Shown in pieces: positions 18,157 to 27,608 of a DNA stretch of 64,000 nt. The stretch is from CAVVYW01 sp963752605 (GTDB taxonomy: Bacteria > Actinomycetota > Thermoleophilia > Solirubrobacterales > 70-9): positions 1,302,001 to 1,366,000 of the forward strand of contig CAVVYW010000005.1 in assembly GCA_963752605.1 (NCBI GenBank), in the 5' to 3' direction. Position 1 is the first letter of the stretch. Each line of letters begins with the position of its first letter. A model generated the notes under the pieces. That model was given only the letters and a program-made list of their open reading frames with translations. It was not told the origin of the DNA and searched no databases. The translations under genes and the position numbers were made by a program.

Positions 18157-19125
18157 ATGGCGACGCCACCCCGCACGGAGGCGGGGCCCGCGGTGCAGCC
18201 GGTCACGCGAGACGAGGTCGTGGAGGCGGCGGAGCGGATCGTCCCCTGGGTGCGCCGCACCCCGGTGCTCGCCCTCGAGCCCGGCGCCCTCGGTGTCGAC
18301 TGCCACCTGGTCGCTGAAGCTCGAGCTGCACCAGGTCTCCGGCTCCTTCAAGGCGCGCGGCACCTTCAACCGGCTGCTCTCCGCCGAGGTCCCCGAGGCC
18401 GGGGTGGTGGCGGCCTCGGGCGGCAACTTCGGCCTCGCCGTCGCCCACGCCGGCGAGCGGCTCGGGCTCCGGGCCGAGATCTTCGTGCCCGAGTCCACCC
18501 CGCCGGCCAAGCTCGAGCGGCTGCGGGCGATGAGCTGCGAGGTGGTGGTCGAGGGCGAGTACTACGACGACTCGCTGGCCGCGAGCGAGCGCCGCGCCGC
18601 GGAGAGCGGCGCGCTCTTCCTACACGCCTTCGACGACCGTGAGGTGGTCGCCGGCCAGGGCACCTGCGGCCTCGAGCTCTCCCAGCAGCGCCCCGAGCTG
18701 GACACGGTGATCGTCCCGGTCGGTGGCGCCGGGCTGATCGGCGGCATCAGCACCTGGTACGGCGACGCCGCCCGCATCGTCGCGGTCGAGTCCGAGACCA
18801 CCAACTCGCTCAACGCCGCCCTCGCCGCCGGCGAGCCCGTGGACGTCGAGGTCGGCGGCCTGGTCGCCGACTCGCTCGGCGCCGCCCGGGTCGGCCGCTA
18901 CGGCTTCGAGGCCGCCCGCCGCTGGGTCGACGACTCCTCCTCGTCACCGACGACGCGATCCGCGCCGCCCAGCGCGAACTCTGGCAGCGCACCCGGATCG
19001 CCTGCGAACCCGCCCCCGCCGCCACCCTCGCCGCCCTCACGACCGGCGCCTACCGCCCGGAGCCCGGCGAGCGTGTCGGCCTGGTCATCACCGGCGGCAA
19101 TTTCGACCCCGCCGATCTCGCCTGA
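18157..19125 (+). CDS. PLP-dependent threonine/serine dehydratase-like enzyme, two frameshifts
   Basis: A fold-type II PLP enzyme of about 320 residues. The PLP lysine sits in SGSFKARG, the substrate loop is ASGGNFGLAVAHAG, and the phosphate-binding glycine loop is PVGGAGLIGG. The N-terminus (RIVPWVRRTPVL) fits threonine dehydratase and serine racemase relatives; no regulatory ACT domain is present. Frameshifts lie near 18318 and 18938, and the protein resumes as DDAIRAAQRELWQ to a normal end (VGLVITGGNFDPADLA). The ATG lies 6 bp after the DUF455 gene, so it is in the same operon. Substrate is not determined. Confidence 0.82.
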
Positions 19126-19333
19126 GGTTGGCGCTGACCCCGGCGTTGGAGCGCGCTACCGAGGGACTCCCGCATAGCGGTGGGAGAGAAGTAGGACCCT
19201 CGCTACCCCGACCCCCACCGAGCATCAGTTCAATTCCGTAGGCGAACCCGACCGAATCGTCCAAAGCGGTAATGACGGCGGCAGTCGGAAGGGCGCTGCC
19301 TAAAAGCCAAAACCAGGCGTCCTAATCATGGTT

Positions 19334-19504
19334 TCAGGTTAACGCCAGGACGAGCAGCTGCAGGATGCCTACGATGGCGCCGATGACCAGTCCCCAAGCG
19401 ATCCATTCGTCTAGCATCTCCTTTCGCTGTCTGATCAGCGCAAGGGCAGCTCCGACCACTGCTCCGTCCGCCGCGTAGTCAGCGATCGTCCCCGTCGGGT
19501 CCAC
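19334..19504 (-). CDS. Possible 56-residue single-helix membrane protein
   Basis: The gap 19126-19560 holds no other gene I can support. This reading, from GTG at 19504, gives a short amphipathic start, the charged stretch RQRKEMLDEW, and a hydrophobic helix (GLVIGAIVGILQLLVLALT) up to the stop. It looks like a small membrane or holin-sized protein. No strong ribosome site is visible. The base composition here is lower in GC than in the flanking genes. Confidence 0.4.
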   Translation of the reverse strand: MDPTGTIADYAADGAVVGAALALIRQRKEMLDEWIAWGLVIGAIVGILQLLVLALT

Positions 19505-19560
19505 CTAGGCTGAGCGCGTCAAGCCCATTTCTCGCCCCGGTACTAGGGTCGAGCGGCCCG

Positions 19561-20948
19561 ATGAGCACAGGCCGCACCCGCCCAGCCTCTGGCTCGACCC
19601 GCCGCCCGAGCCCGGGCCGCCGCTGGAGGGAGACATCACGTGCGACTGCGTCGTGGTCGGCGCCGGCTACACCGGCCTCTCGGCGGCGCTCGCGATGGCC
19701 GAGGAGGGCGCCGACGTGGTCGTGCTCGAGCGCGACTACGCCGGCTTCGGCGCCAGCGGCCGCAACGCCGGCCACCTCACCCCGACGATCGGCAAGGACC
19801 TCCCCACCCTGCTCCGCCTCTACGGCCGCGAGCGCGGCGGCGCCCTGGTGCGGCTCGCCGAGGAGGCGATCGAGCACACCGAGCAGACCTTCGACGAGCG
19901 CGGCATCGACTGCGACTACGTCCCGGCCGGCAACGTGCTCGCCGGGATCCATCCCGGCCAGGCGGAGAAGCTGGAGAAGGCGGCGCGCGCCGGCAAGGAG
20001 CTGGGCGGCTCGCTGCGGATGCTCTCGGTCGGGGAGATCGAGGAGCGCGGCCTCCCCGCCCACGTCGCCTGCGGCTACCTGGAGGAGAGGGGCGGGATCC
20101 TCAACCCCGGCAAGTACGTGCGCGGCCTGCGCGAGGCGGCGGTCGGCGCGGGCGCGAAGCTGTTCGAGGGGACCAGGGTCGCCTCCATCACCGAGGGCAC
20201 CGGGCCGGGCCGCCGCCAGATCCGGGTCGAGACCCCGCGCGGCCGGGTCGCCGCCGAGCACTGCCTGATCGCCACCAACGCCTACACACCCGAGCTCGGC
20301 TGGCTCCGCACCCGGGTCATCCCGCTGCGGGTCTCGATGTTCGCCACCGAGCCGCTGTCAGAGGAGCAGCGCGAGCGGGTCGGCTGGCCCGGCCGCGAGG
20401 GCATCTACACCGCCCACGAGATCCTCGAGAGCTACCGGCTCGACGCCGACGACCGCATCGTCGGCGGCTCGCGCTACGTCGCCTACGCCTGGGGCAGCCG
20501 CATCCCGCCCGACGACGACCCGGTCGTCTTCCGCAAGCTCGAGACGATGTTCCGCGCCCGCTTCCCCGAGCTGCCCGACGTGCGGATCGAGCGCAACTGG
20601 TCGGGCCCGATCGCGATGGCGCTCGACTTCCTCCCCTGCATCGGCCGCACCGGCAAGAGCGGCAAGATCGTCTACTCGCTCGGCTACGCGGGCCACGGAG
20701 TCGCGATGGCGAGCCACCTCGGGACCCTCGCCGCTGGGATGGTTCTTCGCGGGGAGCCGGGCCCAGCCGCTCTGACCAACCGCCGACGCGTCCCTCTTCC
20801 GCCCGAGCCATTCAGGTGGCCAGTCGCCAAGGGCATCATTGGAGCGTTGCAGGCCGTTGACCGGCGCACGGACCTCCGAGCCAGGCCTCGGCCGAGCCAG
20901 CCGACGCCGTCAGCTGCGCCCCGAACCCCCTCCGTTCAGCGCCCATAG
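19561..20948 (+). CDS. FAD-dependent amine oxidoreductase (DAO/PuuB-like)
   Basis: A D-amino-acid-oxidase-fold flavoenzyme of about 460 residues. The dinucleotide-binding motif is VVGAGYTGLSAALAMAEEGADVVVLE when read across, and GASGRNAGHLTP and the C-terminal GYAGHGVAMA FAD contacts are present. The typical lead-in SLWLDPPPEP before the FAD motif is in a frame reached from the ATG at 19561 only with a slip near 19572, so I place the start there. The family oxidises the amine of substrates such as gamma-glutamylputrescine. Its C-terminal 60 residues are Arg/Pro-rich and diverge from the family. It ends 30 bp before the low-GC island. Confidence 0.82.
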
Positions 20949-20977
20949 TTCAGGAAAGCAAACGACGCCGCTCCTGG

Positions 20978-22030
20978 CTAGGAACCGAGGCGAGCGGCGA
21001 TCTCTGGCTTAACGCTAGGACCGACGAAGTGCTGCACGTAGGCCTTGAGATCGACAGCCTCGAGATCGGTGACGAGCGAGTCCTCGGCGCGGCGCCTGAT
21101 GACGGCAGAGTAGATCCAGGCGCAGGATCCCGCCAGCAAGTCGGCTATCTGAATCCGTGGATCGTCTTGCGAGCGGGCAAAGGTCACATCGGCGAGCCCG
21201 ATTGGAAATCGAACAGTTGCCTCTCCGACCGAGAACGACTCGACCTCGGCCTGCCCCAACTTGACCAGAACGTCGACCCAGTGCTCCAGCACCTTGGAGT
21301 CGTCGTGGACGATCGAGAAGGGCTCTCCGCCGAACTGCTCGGACCAAGCGGACGCCAACCAGCTGGCGCTCGGAATAGCCGGGTCGAGCGCGTCTGCAAA
21401 GCCGTCAACGTGCTCGGCCAACTGCTCTTCCGTGTCGAGCATGGTTCTCAAGGCCAAGAGGAGGCGCTCGTCGCGACAGGCAATGCGCGCCTGACGAAGT
21501 CGTTCTAGGTAGCTGGCGACGGTCGAGCTGCTGTAGTCACGCAGCAGCTCGACGAAGGCGACCTGTAGCTCGGTCCAGACGCCGCCAATCTCGGCGAGGC
21601 CACGATGGTGGAGGTCGTCGGAGATCTTGATGTGAATGCCGGCGCCATAGAAGCCGCCCTGCAGGCCCTTGGCCACCATCCGTGGCTCGATCAGGATGTC
21701 GACCATCTTCGCGGTCACCATCCAGGCCTTGTCAACAAGGGCAACCTTGGCCTCGGAGGGATCCAGGTTGGCGCGCCTGAAGAGGTCCAGCAGGGTCTTC
21801 TGACCGGTCCGACGCTTGCGCAGGGTGGCGAACTTGAGCTCGGTTTCAGTCTCCTGGCGTCCAGCCATCGTCTCGCTGACGATCGTCGTAGCGCGGTCGA
21901 GATCGATGCTGACTCCGGCGAGGGCATAGACAGGCTGGTCGCTGTCAAGCAGGTTGGCGCCGGTGTTGCCGGCCTCGTCAGCGGCGACGACGTGGGCCGA
22001 AGGGTTTGTGCCATTTCGCGGGGTAGACAT
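20978..22030 (-). CDS. DUF3800-domain protein (putative nuclease)
   Basis: 350 residues. The N-terminal AADEAGNTG and the C-terminal acidic cluster (HDDSK, then SQDDPRIQIADLLAGSCAW) match the DUF3800 layout, whose conserved acidic residues are thought to form an RNase H-like active site. DUF3800 genes are frequent in defence islands. It is the first gene of the lower-GC segment and lies 84 bp downstream of an unrecognised partner on the same strand. Catalysis is inferred from the family, not demonstrated. Confidence 0.75.
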   Translation of the reverse strand: MSTPRNGTNPSAHVVAADEAGNTGANLLDSDQPVYALAGVSIDLDRATTIVSETMAGRQETETELKFATLRKRRTGQKTLLDLFRRANLDPSEAKVALVDKAWMVTAKMVDILIEPRMVAKGLQGGFYGAGIHIKISDDLHHRGLAEIGGVWTELQVAFVELLRDYSSSTVASYLERLRQARIACRDERLLLALRTMLDTEEQLAEHVDGFADALDPAIPSASWLASAWSEQFGGEPFSIVHDDSKVLEHWVDVLVKLGQAEVESFSVGEATVRFPIGLADVTFARSQDDPRIQIADLLAGSCAWIYSAVIRRRAEDSLVTDLEAVDLKAYVQHFVGPSVKPEIAARLGS

Positions 22031-22114
22031 CTTCGAGCAGAGGGCTAGGTGGTTCGAGTTGTGGTCCGCTGGGACGCGGTGGGCCGGTGAGGTTGCGCCT
22101 AGATGCGGCGATGC

Positions 22115-23413
22115 CTAGGCGGCGTCCTCGTGCTTGGAGGTCGGCTCGCTTTCGGCGCGTTCGAGTTGACGCCGTCGGATCCGCTCCGCCCTCGCAGCGA
22201 CCATGCCGGCCACTGCGGCGGAGGCAACCGAGCCTACGGGCCCGTGCACGTAGGCGACGAAACGAGAGTCCAGATTGGCTGGTAGAGCCGGGTCTTGGGA
22301 TACGCCGCGGGGCGCTTCCGCAGCCCAAGGCGCGGGAGACGGGTCGGCCTGGTCCCGGACGAAGCTAGAGCTAACCGCCGGGCCGAGAACGAGCAGGCTG
22401 AGTAGCGGATCACTCCCCGCCGCATCTAGGAACTCGTCGACGATATGGGTCGCCGACTGGCAGACGCCAGCGGCGTCGACTTGGTCGAGCCAGTTGATTA
22501 GCTCCCGAAAGGGCAGAGCCGGGTCGATGTGGGCGGCGAATCCGTTGCGACATTGGCGTGTTTCCTCGCGCAATTGCATCGACACCGCGGCCTCGAGCTC
22601 CTTCAGGACGGCTCGTCCATATGAGCGCCGGTCATTCGCGATCAGGCTGAGAAGGGAATCGAAATCCTTTGGTGCACCCGACGGCGGGCCCAAAATCAAG
22701 TCGAACAGAGCCGCCATCTCCATGAAGACGGCTGCGCCATGAAGGCGCGCGAACGACCCGTCGGGGACGACACCCAGGAGCGCACCAAGGGCGAGCAGCT
22801 GATCAACGACATCATTTACCTGGGCGACTCGCCGGCCCAGCTCATCGCCCCCCGAGACGGTCAGCGTCCCCTCGGTGACCGCGCCGTAGCTGCCGGTATT
22901 GATCGTCAGGAACCGGTCGCCACCCTCAGGTTCAAGGTCAACGAGAGCGGCCGCGGCCCGACCTAGATCGTCGTCCAGCGGCGCCGGGACGGGCCGGCCA
23001 TCGGCAGCACAAAGTGCGTCGATCGCGACCGATGCCTTCTCGAGGAGAGTTTCCAGCGCGTCGCGGTCGAGCATGGCCCACAGCGCCGCGGTCTGGCGAG
23101 CGTCAACTGCTCGGTCGGCGTCAAACGGTTGGCGCTTCGCTCCCAGCTTGTGCCGTACCGGACCGAGCCGATCCCTGGTCCGAATAAGAGCCCGTAGGGC
23201 GTTCTTGGCGTTGCGGGTCGCCTCTTGTTTGGCTCCTGAACGTGCCAGATCCTTGCGCCATGCCAGGCCAAACTTGATCAACGGCTCGCAGAAGACAAAG
23301 GCGTAACGAGCGAGCGCTCGACGTCGGTGGTCGGTGGGGGCACAGGACGCCAGCGCGTGCGAACAGCGCACCATCTCGAAGCTGTGGAGCGTCTTTTCGG
23401 GGGCGTCGACCAC
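22115..23413 (-). CDS. Unrecognised 432-residue helical protein paired with DUF3800
   Basis: Largely alpha-helical and Ala/Asp/Arg-rich, with no motif I can name. Visible features are a basic N-terminal third (residues 50-110, including NAKNALRALIRTRDRLG), an acidic middle, and a hydrophobic helix-like stretch VASAAVAGMVAARAERI near the C-terminus. The start is GTG at 23413 with no clear ribosome site; ATG at a later codon is possible. It precedes the DUF3800 gene on the same strand and may work with it. Composition is intermediate between island and chromosome. Confidence 0.6.
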   Translation of the reverse strand: MVDAPEKTLHSFEMVRCSHALASCAPTDHRRRALARYAFVFCEPLIKFGLAWRKDLARSGAKQEATRNAKNALRALIRTRDRLGPVRHKLGAKRQPFDADRAVDARQTAALWAMLDRDALETLLEKASVAIDALCAADGRPVPAPLDDDLGRAAAALVDLEPEGGDRFLTINTGSYGAVTEGTLTVSGGDELGRRVAQVNDVVDQLLALGALLGVVPDGSFARLHGAAVFMEMAALFDLILGPPSGAPKDFDSLLSLIANDRRSYGRAVLKELEAAVSMQLREETRQCRNGFAAHIDPALPFRELINWLDQVDAAGVCQSATHIVDEFLDAAGSDPLLSLLVLGPAVSSSFVRDQADPSPAPWAAEAPRGVSQDPALPANLDSRFVAYVHGPVGSVASAAVAGMVAARAERIRRRQLERAESEPTSKHEDAA

Positions 23414-23670
23414 GCGACCAGAGTAGGGAACGACCGCAGAACGTCGAGGTCTCCGCCGAGGAGAAGCGCATCCTCGAGGGCGGCTTCTTCAACCAGAGCT
23501 AGGGCGCGTCCTCAAGGGCGCCCCTTCAGCGCGCCTGAGCCAAGGGAACGGGACCCCCTGTCCAGTGGGGCACCTCCACACCAGCGTCGCCGGCGAAGCG
23601 GACTTGTCACACAGTGGAAAGCACCCCGGCACGGCAATGTCGGGGCCCCCTCGTATCGTGCAATGAAGTC

Positions 23671-24918
23671 ATGCCACAGCTTGGAGTCGATGATCAAGCG
23701 TTCCTGCTGGATTCTGCGGATCCCGTTGCGTCGAAGGCCGCACTAGGCGTCTTTGGACCGAACAGATCCTTGCCGGTGCATCGCTGGGTCAGCCTGACGG
23801 AAGGCTTCAGCGCGCAGTTGGTTGCACGGGAGCTTGTAAATCTCGGTGGGCCCAAGGTGGTCATGGATCCATTTAGCGGCACGGGAACGACGCCGCTTGT
23901 AGCCGCGCAGCTAGGGCATCGCGGCTTGTGGGCCGAGGTCAACCCTTACTTACGTGAGGCCGCAGAGACGAAATTAGCTGCAGCTTGCGCACAACCGTCT
24001 CACCGCCGGGCGGCGGTCCATGATCTTCAGCAGGCTGTTGCATCCGGCCCAACGACAAATCCCCCGGACAACCATCCGGTCTTGGAAGCCAACAGCCGAC
24101 GCGAGTTCTTTGCGCCGGGTATTGCCGAGGAGCTGGTCCAATGGGTACGACGCTTTGAGGACCTCGAGAACAGACTCGCGCGACGGGTCGGACGGCTAGC
24201 AGTCGCGAGCTCCGCGATCTCCGTTTCCAATATGAAGCGGGCGGTCGACTTGAGGCGGCGAACATCCTCTGAACTCCAACAGGTCCGTCCCTTGGGCTCT
24301 CGCACGGTGTGCGCACGGGTTGCCGACTTTTGCGCGGACCTTGAAGCAACACCCAAAGCGCCGGGCTCCGCCCGTTATGTCAGCTCTGATGCACGCAAAC
24401 TACCCATGGATCTGGAGCCGGTGGACATCGTGGTGACGTCCCCTCCCTACCTCAACGGCACCAATTACTTCCGAAATACGAAACTTGAGCTTCTCTTGCT
24501 CGAGATCATCAGCGACGAGACAGAGCTTGGATCTTTAAGAACAAAAGCAGTTACGGCTGGAATCAACAATGTGTCTCGCCGCATTCCAGAGCCCGAAACG
24601 CTGGATTGGGTTGAGCCGATCGCCAGACGCCTCGATGAAGTCGCATATGACGCACGTATCCCGAAGATGGTCCGGGCTTACTTCGCAGACATGAAGACAG
24701 TGTTGGCGACGACAAGACACGCGCTAAGGGTAGGAGGTCGACTTGTCCTGGACATTGGTGACAGCAGATTCGCTGGCGTGCACGTCGATACACCAACCAT
24801 CCTCACGCGGATTGCCGAGTCTGTCGGCTGGAAGTTCGAACACAGCGCTGTGCTGCGTAGTCGCGTAGCCAAAGACGGGAACCCTCTGTGTCAGAAACTG
24901 CTCTATCTCTCCCGATAG
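23671..24918 (+). CDS. DNA methyltransferase (N4-cytosine/N6-adenine type), first of a pair
   Basis: About 415 residues. The SAM-binding motif is DPFSGTGTTPLVAAQLG near residue 70, and the catalytic motif is TSPPYLNG near residue 255; the roughly 180 residues between them probably hold the target-recognition part. TSPPY favours N4-cytosine methylation but does not prove it. I chose the ATG at 23671 (upstream starts add Arg/Pro-rich residues). Codon use and GC are lower than the chromosome. It overlaps the second methyltransferase by 31 bp and is followed by an HNH protein, so a restriction-modification cassette is likely. Confidence 0.82.
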   Translation: MPQLGVDDQAFLLDSADPVASKAALGVFGPNRSLPVHRWVSLTEGFSAQLVARELVNLGGPKVVMDPFSGTGTTPLVAAQLGHRGLWAEVNPYLREAAETKLAAACAQPSHRRAAVHDLQQAVASGPTTNPPDNHPVLEANSRREFFAPGIAEELVQWVRRFEDLENRLARRVGRLAVASSAISVSNMKRAVDLRRRTSSELQQVRPLGSRTVCARVADFCADLEATPKAPGSARYVSSDARKLPMDLEPVDIVVTSPPYLNGTNYFRNTKLELLLLEIISDETELGSLRTKAVTAGINNVSRRIPEPETLDWVEPIARRLDEVAYDARIPKMVRAYFADMKTVLATTRHALRVGGRLVLDIGDSRFAGVHVDTPTILTRIAESVGWKFEHSAVLRSRVAKDGNPLCQKLLYLSR

Positions 24919-26102
24919 CCGAGTCCACGTCCGGCCTGGAGGGCGTTGACCTCGAGAGCGATGCGCAGGTGCGCCAAGCGGCTATCGATTTCTGCCAGAC
25001 GTTGCCCTACCGCCGTAAACCGTATGCCAGCCGCAACTGGGGAGGACTCCTTCACTCATTGTGTTCGTACCAAGGGAAGCTGAAGCCCGCGATCGCACAC
25101 TTCTTGATTCGGCGTTTCACCACCCCGGGCGAGGTGGTGTTGGATCCAATGGCGGGTGTCGGCACCATCCCGCTTGAGGCTCGGCTTCAAGGGCGCAGCG
25201 CTATTGCTGGAGATCTGAGCGAACTCGCGGCCGCTGTGAGCCGCGCAAAGTTGGAGGCTGTCGATCTCGCGAGCATCACCTCTGTCACGAATCAGCTATG
25301 GACCGCCATCGAGGCCTCAGACTGCCCTACCGCCGAGCTGATCGAGGAGGAGCATGGATCCTTTGGGCTCAACGGCCCGGTACAGGATTACTTTGAACAC
25401 CAGACCCTCCGGGAGGTGCTGCTAGCGCGTCGTTTCTTCAGGCCTCGGGTGTCGCAAGCCTCCTCAGCGGAGGCTGTTGTTTTGACAAGCCTCCTGCACA
25501 TTCTGCATGGGAATCGACCATACGCTCTGTCAAGGCGATCCCATCCGCTCACTCCATTCAAGCCCAGCGGACCGAGAGAGTACCGCCCGCTTCGGGCGCA
25601 TCTGGAGAAACGGCTAGACCGAATTCTGGAACCAACCATCGCATTGCCGGCGAGTGGCAGCGCGTTCCTGGCCGACTTCAGGTCCGTCCCTATTGAAGAC
25701 GGGAGCGTTGATGCCGTCATCACCTCGCCGCCTTTCACAGAGTCCGTGCGATTTTTTTCTTCCAACTGGATGAGACTCTGGTTCTGCGGATGGACCCCCG
25801 AAGACTTCAAGCGCCGCCCCAGCGAGTTTCTGGAGCGCATGCAAAAGACCGACTTCGACGAGTCTTACCGCGATTTTCTAAGTGCGATGCGGCGCCTTTT
25901 GAGGCCGAGCGGACTTCTGATCATGCACCTGGGTGAGACGGCTAGCTTCAATATGGCAACACGGATAGCCCCACTTCTCGAAGCTAACTTCAGGCTGATT
26001 CATGTTGGACGCGAGTGTGTCGTGGACACCGAGAGTCACGGCCTCTCGGATAAGGGTGCCACCCGGGCACACGCTTTCTTGTTTGCCAGAGCGCTGAGCT
26101 AG
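24888..26102 (+). CDS. DNA methyltransferase, second of a pair
   Basis: 404 residues from GTG at 24888, overlapping the first methyltransferase by 31 bp in another frame. SAM motif LDPMAGVGTIPLEA is near residue 85 and the catalytic TSPPF near residue 280. The segment HSLCSYQGKLKPAIAHFLIR before the SAM motif is typical of this methylase group. The two enzymes are clearly related in layout but divergent in sequence. Together they could modify the two strands of an asymmetric target. Confidence 0.82.
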   Translation: MSETALSLPIAESTSGLEGVDLESDAQVRQAAIDFCQTLPYRRKPYASRNWGGLLHSLCSYQGKLKPAIAHFLIRRFTTPGEVVLDPMAGVGTIPLEARLQGRSAIAGDLSELAAAVSRAKLEAVDLASITSVTNQLWTAIEASDCPTAELIEEEHGSFGLNGPVQDYFEHQTLREVLLARRFFRPRVSQASSAEAVVLTSLLHILHGNRPYALSRRSHPLTPFKPSGPREYRPLRAHLEKRLDRILEPTIALPASGSAFLADFRSVPIEDGSVDAVITSPPFTESVRFFSSNWMRLWFCGWTPEDFKRRPSEFLERMQKTDFDESYRDFLSAMRRLLRPSGLLIMHLGETASFNMATRIAPLLEANFRLIHVGRECVVDTESHGLSDKGATRAHAFLFARALS

Positions 26103-26142
26103 CATCCGGGCGGGTCGCCGCGATGACGGCGAGCTACCCGAC

Positions 26143-27576
26143 TTGGCTAAGCGACGTCACAGACCTACTGGAGGGGGGAAGCGGCACGGAAAGGCTGAAT
26201 GGGCTGGCCGTCGACGGCCAGCTACCCGGAGGGCTGGGTTCACCAGCCACCCGGACACGACGGGTGGGGAGCTGCAAGTGGTCGGCGTCGGGGGCTGGGA
26301 GCTCGGGACGGGCGCCTCCCTGACCGTCGAGTTCCGATTGCCCATAACGCCTGAGGGGACTCTGCTCGGGTTCGGTGGCTGGTATCGCGCGACGAGTGGT
26401 ATCCACGCCGAACTACTTGGCGTTGATGGTCCGCAGGTCCTAACACCACCCGCAGATCCTGACTGGAGCAAGTTCGGCAGCCTGTGGTACTCCGACGGCG
26501 ACGAGCCGAAACCCATCTTGTTTCGTCTGTGCGCGACAGCTCCGGGATACGTCGCGCTGTACTCACCAGGTGCCGGCGCGGTCACGCATCGCTATTACGA
26601 CGACGCCCGTAATGACCCCAGAAATCTTATGAAGAACATGCACCAGATCGCGCCCGAAGGCATTTTCTATGGCTCCGAGTTCCATGCCGAAGTATCCGAA
26701 CCCCATCTTGACGGCGAGGGGCAAGAGCTGCAGATGACTGGCGAAATCCATCTGAAGTCATGCAACCGCTGCGCTCGCTTCTTACCGATCAATGTGGGGA
26801 ATGAGCGACTTGCCCTGAGCTTCTCCAATCATTGCACCGCACCCCACCGGTTGCCCTGTTCTCATCCACTTTTCAGCAGCCTTCGCAACGTCGAGTCAGA
26901 TGAGATTCTCCATTTACACAACGGCTACCAACTGGAGTGCCGCTTCTGCAAGAAGTTCGAAGTGAACGCAGCGCTCAATCCTCAGCGAACTGCTGGTCAG
27001 ATGAAGGAGGATGCTGCCAGGCGCAGGGCGTTTGAGCTGCTACTGACCGAGCTGTACGGCGGCAGCCCAAGCCTCTTGTACAGGGAGAAGACCGATAGCG
27101 AGCTAACAGTCGACGTCTGGGAGCGGTTTGAGGGCCGCTGCTTCAAGTGCGGAACGCCCCTGGCTGAGCCCCGCGATATGCACCTCGATCACACGAGGCC
27201 GCTCGCGCTTCTCTGGCCCCTAGATGGGTCGGCCACTGCGCTTTGTGCCACACATAACAGCGAGAAGCGCGATCGACCGCCTGGCGAGTTCTACGACCCT
27301 GATGAGCTCAAGCGACTGAGTCGCCTAACCGGGATTTCGCAACGCGAGCTACGCGATCCAGGTCCAAATCGAGAGGCTGTTGACCTATTGGAGAAACGTC
27401 TCGATTGGTTCTTCGACGATTTCCTCCAGCAAGAAGACCTACAGACGGAGCAGGAGGGCAAGATTCCTGCAGATCTGCTCGTGAAGGCCCTCCAGAAGGC
27501 GCTGAATAGGGACCCACACGGACCTCAGCTTGACGTCGAGAATCTCTACCGGGAGCGGCGCCGCCCAGGCGACTAG
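26143..27576 (+). CDS. HNH endonuclease, likely restriction partner of the methyltransferase pair
   Basis: About 477 residues. The C-terminal third has an HNH/zinc module: GRCFKCGTPL, then DMHLDHTRPLALLW, then LCATHNSEK, giving the Cys pairs and the catalytic His and Asn. The middle has two more CXXC knuckles (CNRCARFLPIN, ECRFCKKFEVN). The start is unclear: TTG at 26143 gives an Arg-rich leader, and an ATG at 26123 lies in a different frame. It follows the second methyltransferase by about 40 bp. Cleavage of unmodified DNA is inferred from the arrangement. Confidence 0.75.
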   Translation: MAKRRHRPTGGGKRHGKAEWAGRRRPATRRAGFTSHPDTTGGELQVVGVGGWELGTGASLTVEFRLPITPEGTLLGFGGWYRATSGIHAELLGVDGPQVLTPPADPDWSKFGSLWYSDGDEPKPILFRLCATAPGYVALYSPGAGAVTHRYYDDARNDPRNLMKNMHQIAPEGIFYGSEFHAEVSEPHLDGEGQELQMTGEIHLKSCNRCARFLPINVGNERLALSFSNHCTAPHRLPCSHPLFSSLRNVESDEILHLHNGYQLECRFCKKFEVNAALNPQRTAGQMKEDAARRRAFELLLTELYGGSPSLLYREKTDSELTVDVWERFEGRCFKCGTPLAEPRDMHLDHTRPLALLWPLDGSATALCATHNSEKRDRPPGEFYDPDELKRLSRLTGISQRELRDPGPNREAVDLLEKRLDWFFDDFLQQEDLQTEQEGKIPADLLVKALQKALNRDPHGPQLDVENLYRERRRPGD

Positions 27577-27608
27577 CTAGCGCGGTACATCTCCTAGATA
27601 CTTGCGCC

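Noticed and set aside
23437..23502. A small complete gene in the 23414-23670 gap
   Set aside because: The open stretch has no start codon before the readable segment, so I treat it only as a possible fragment.
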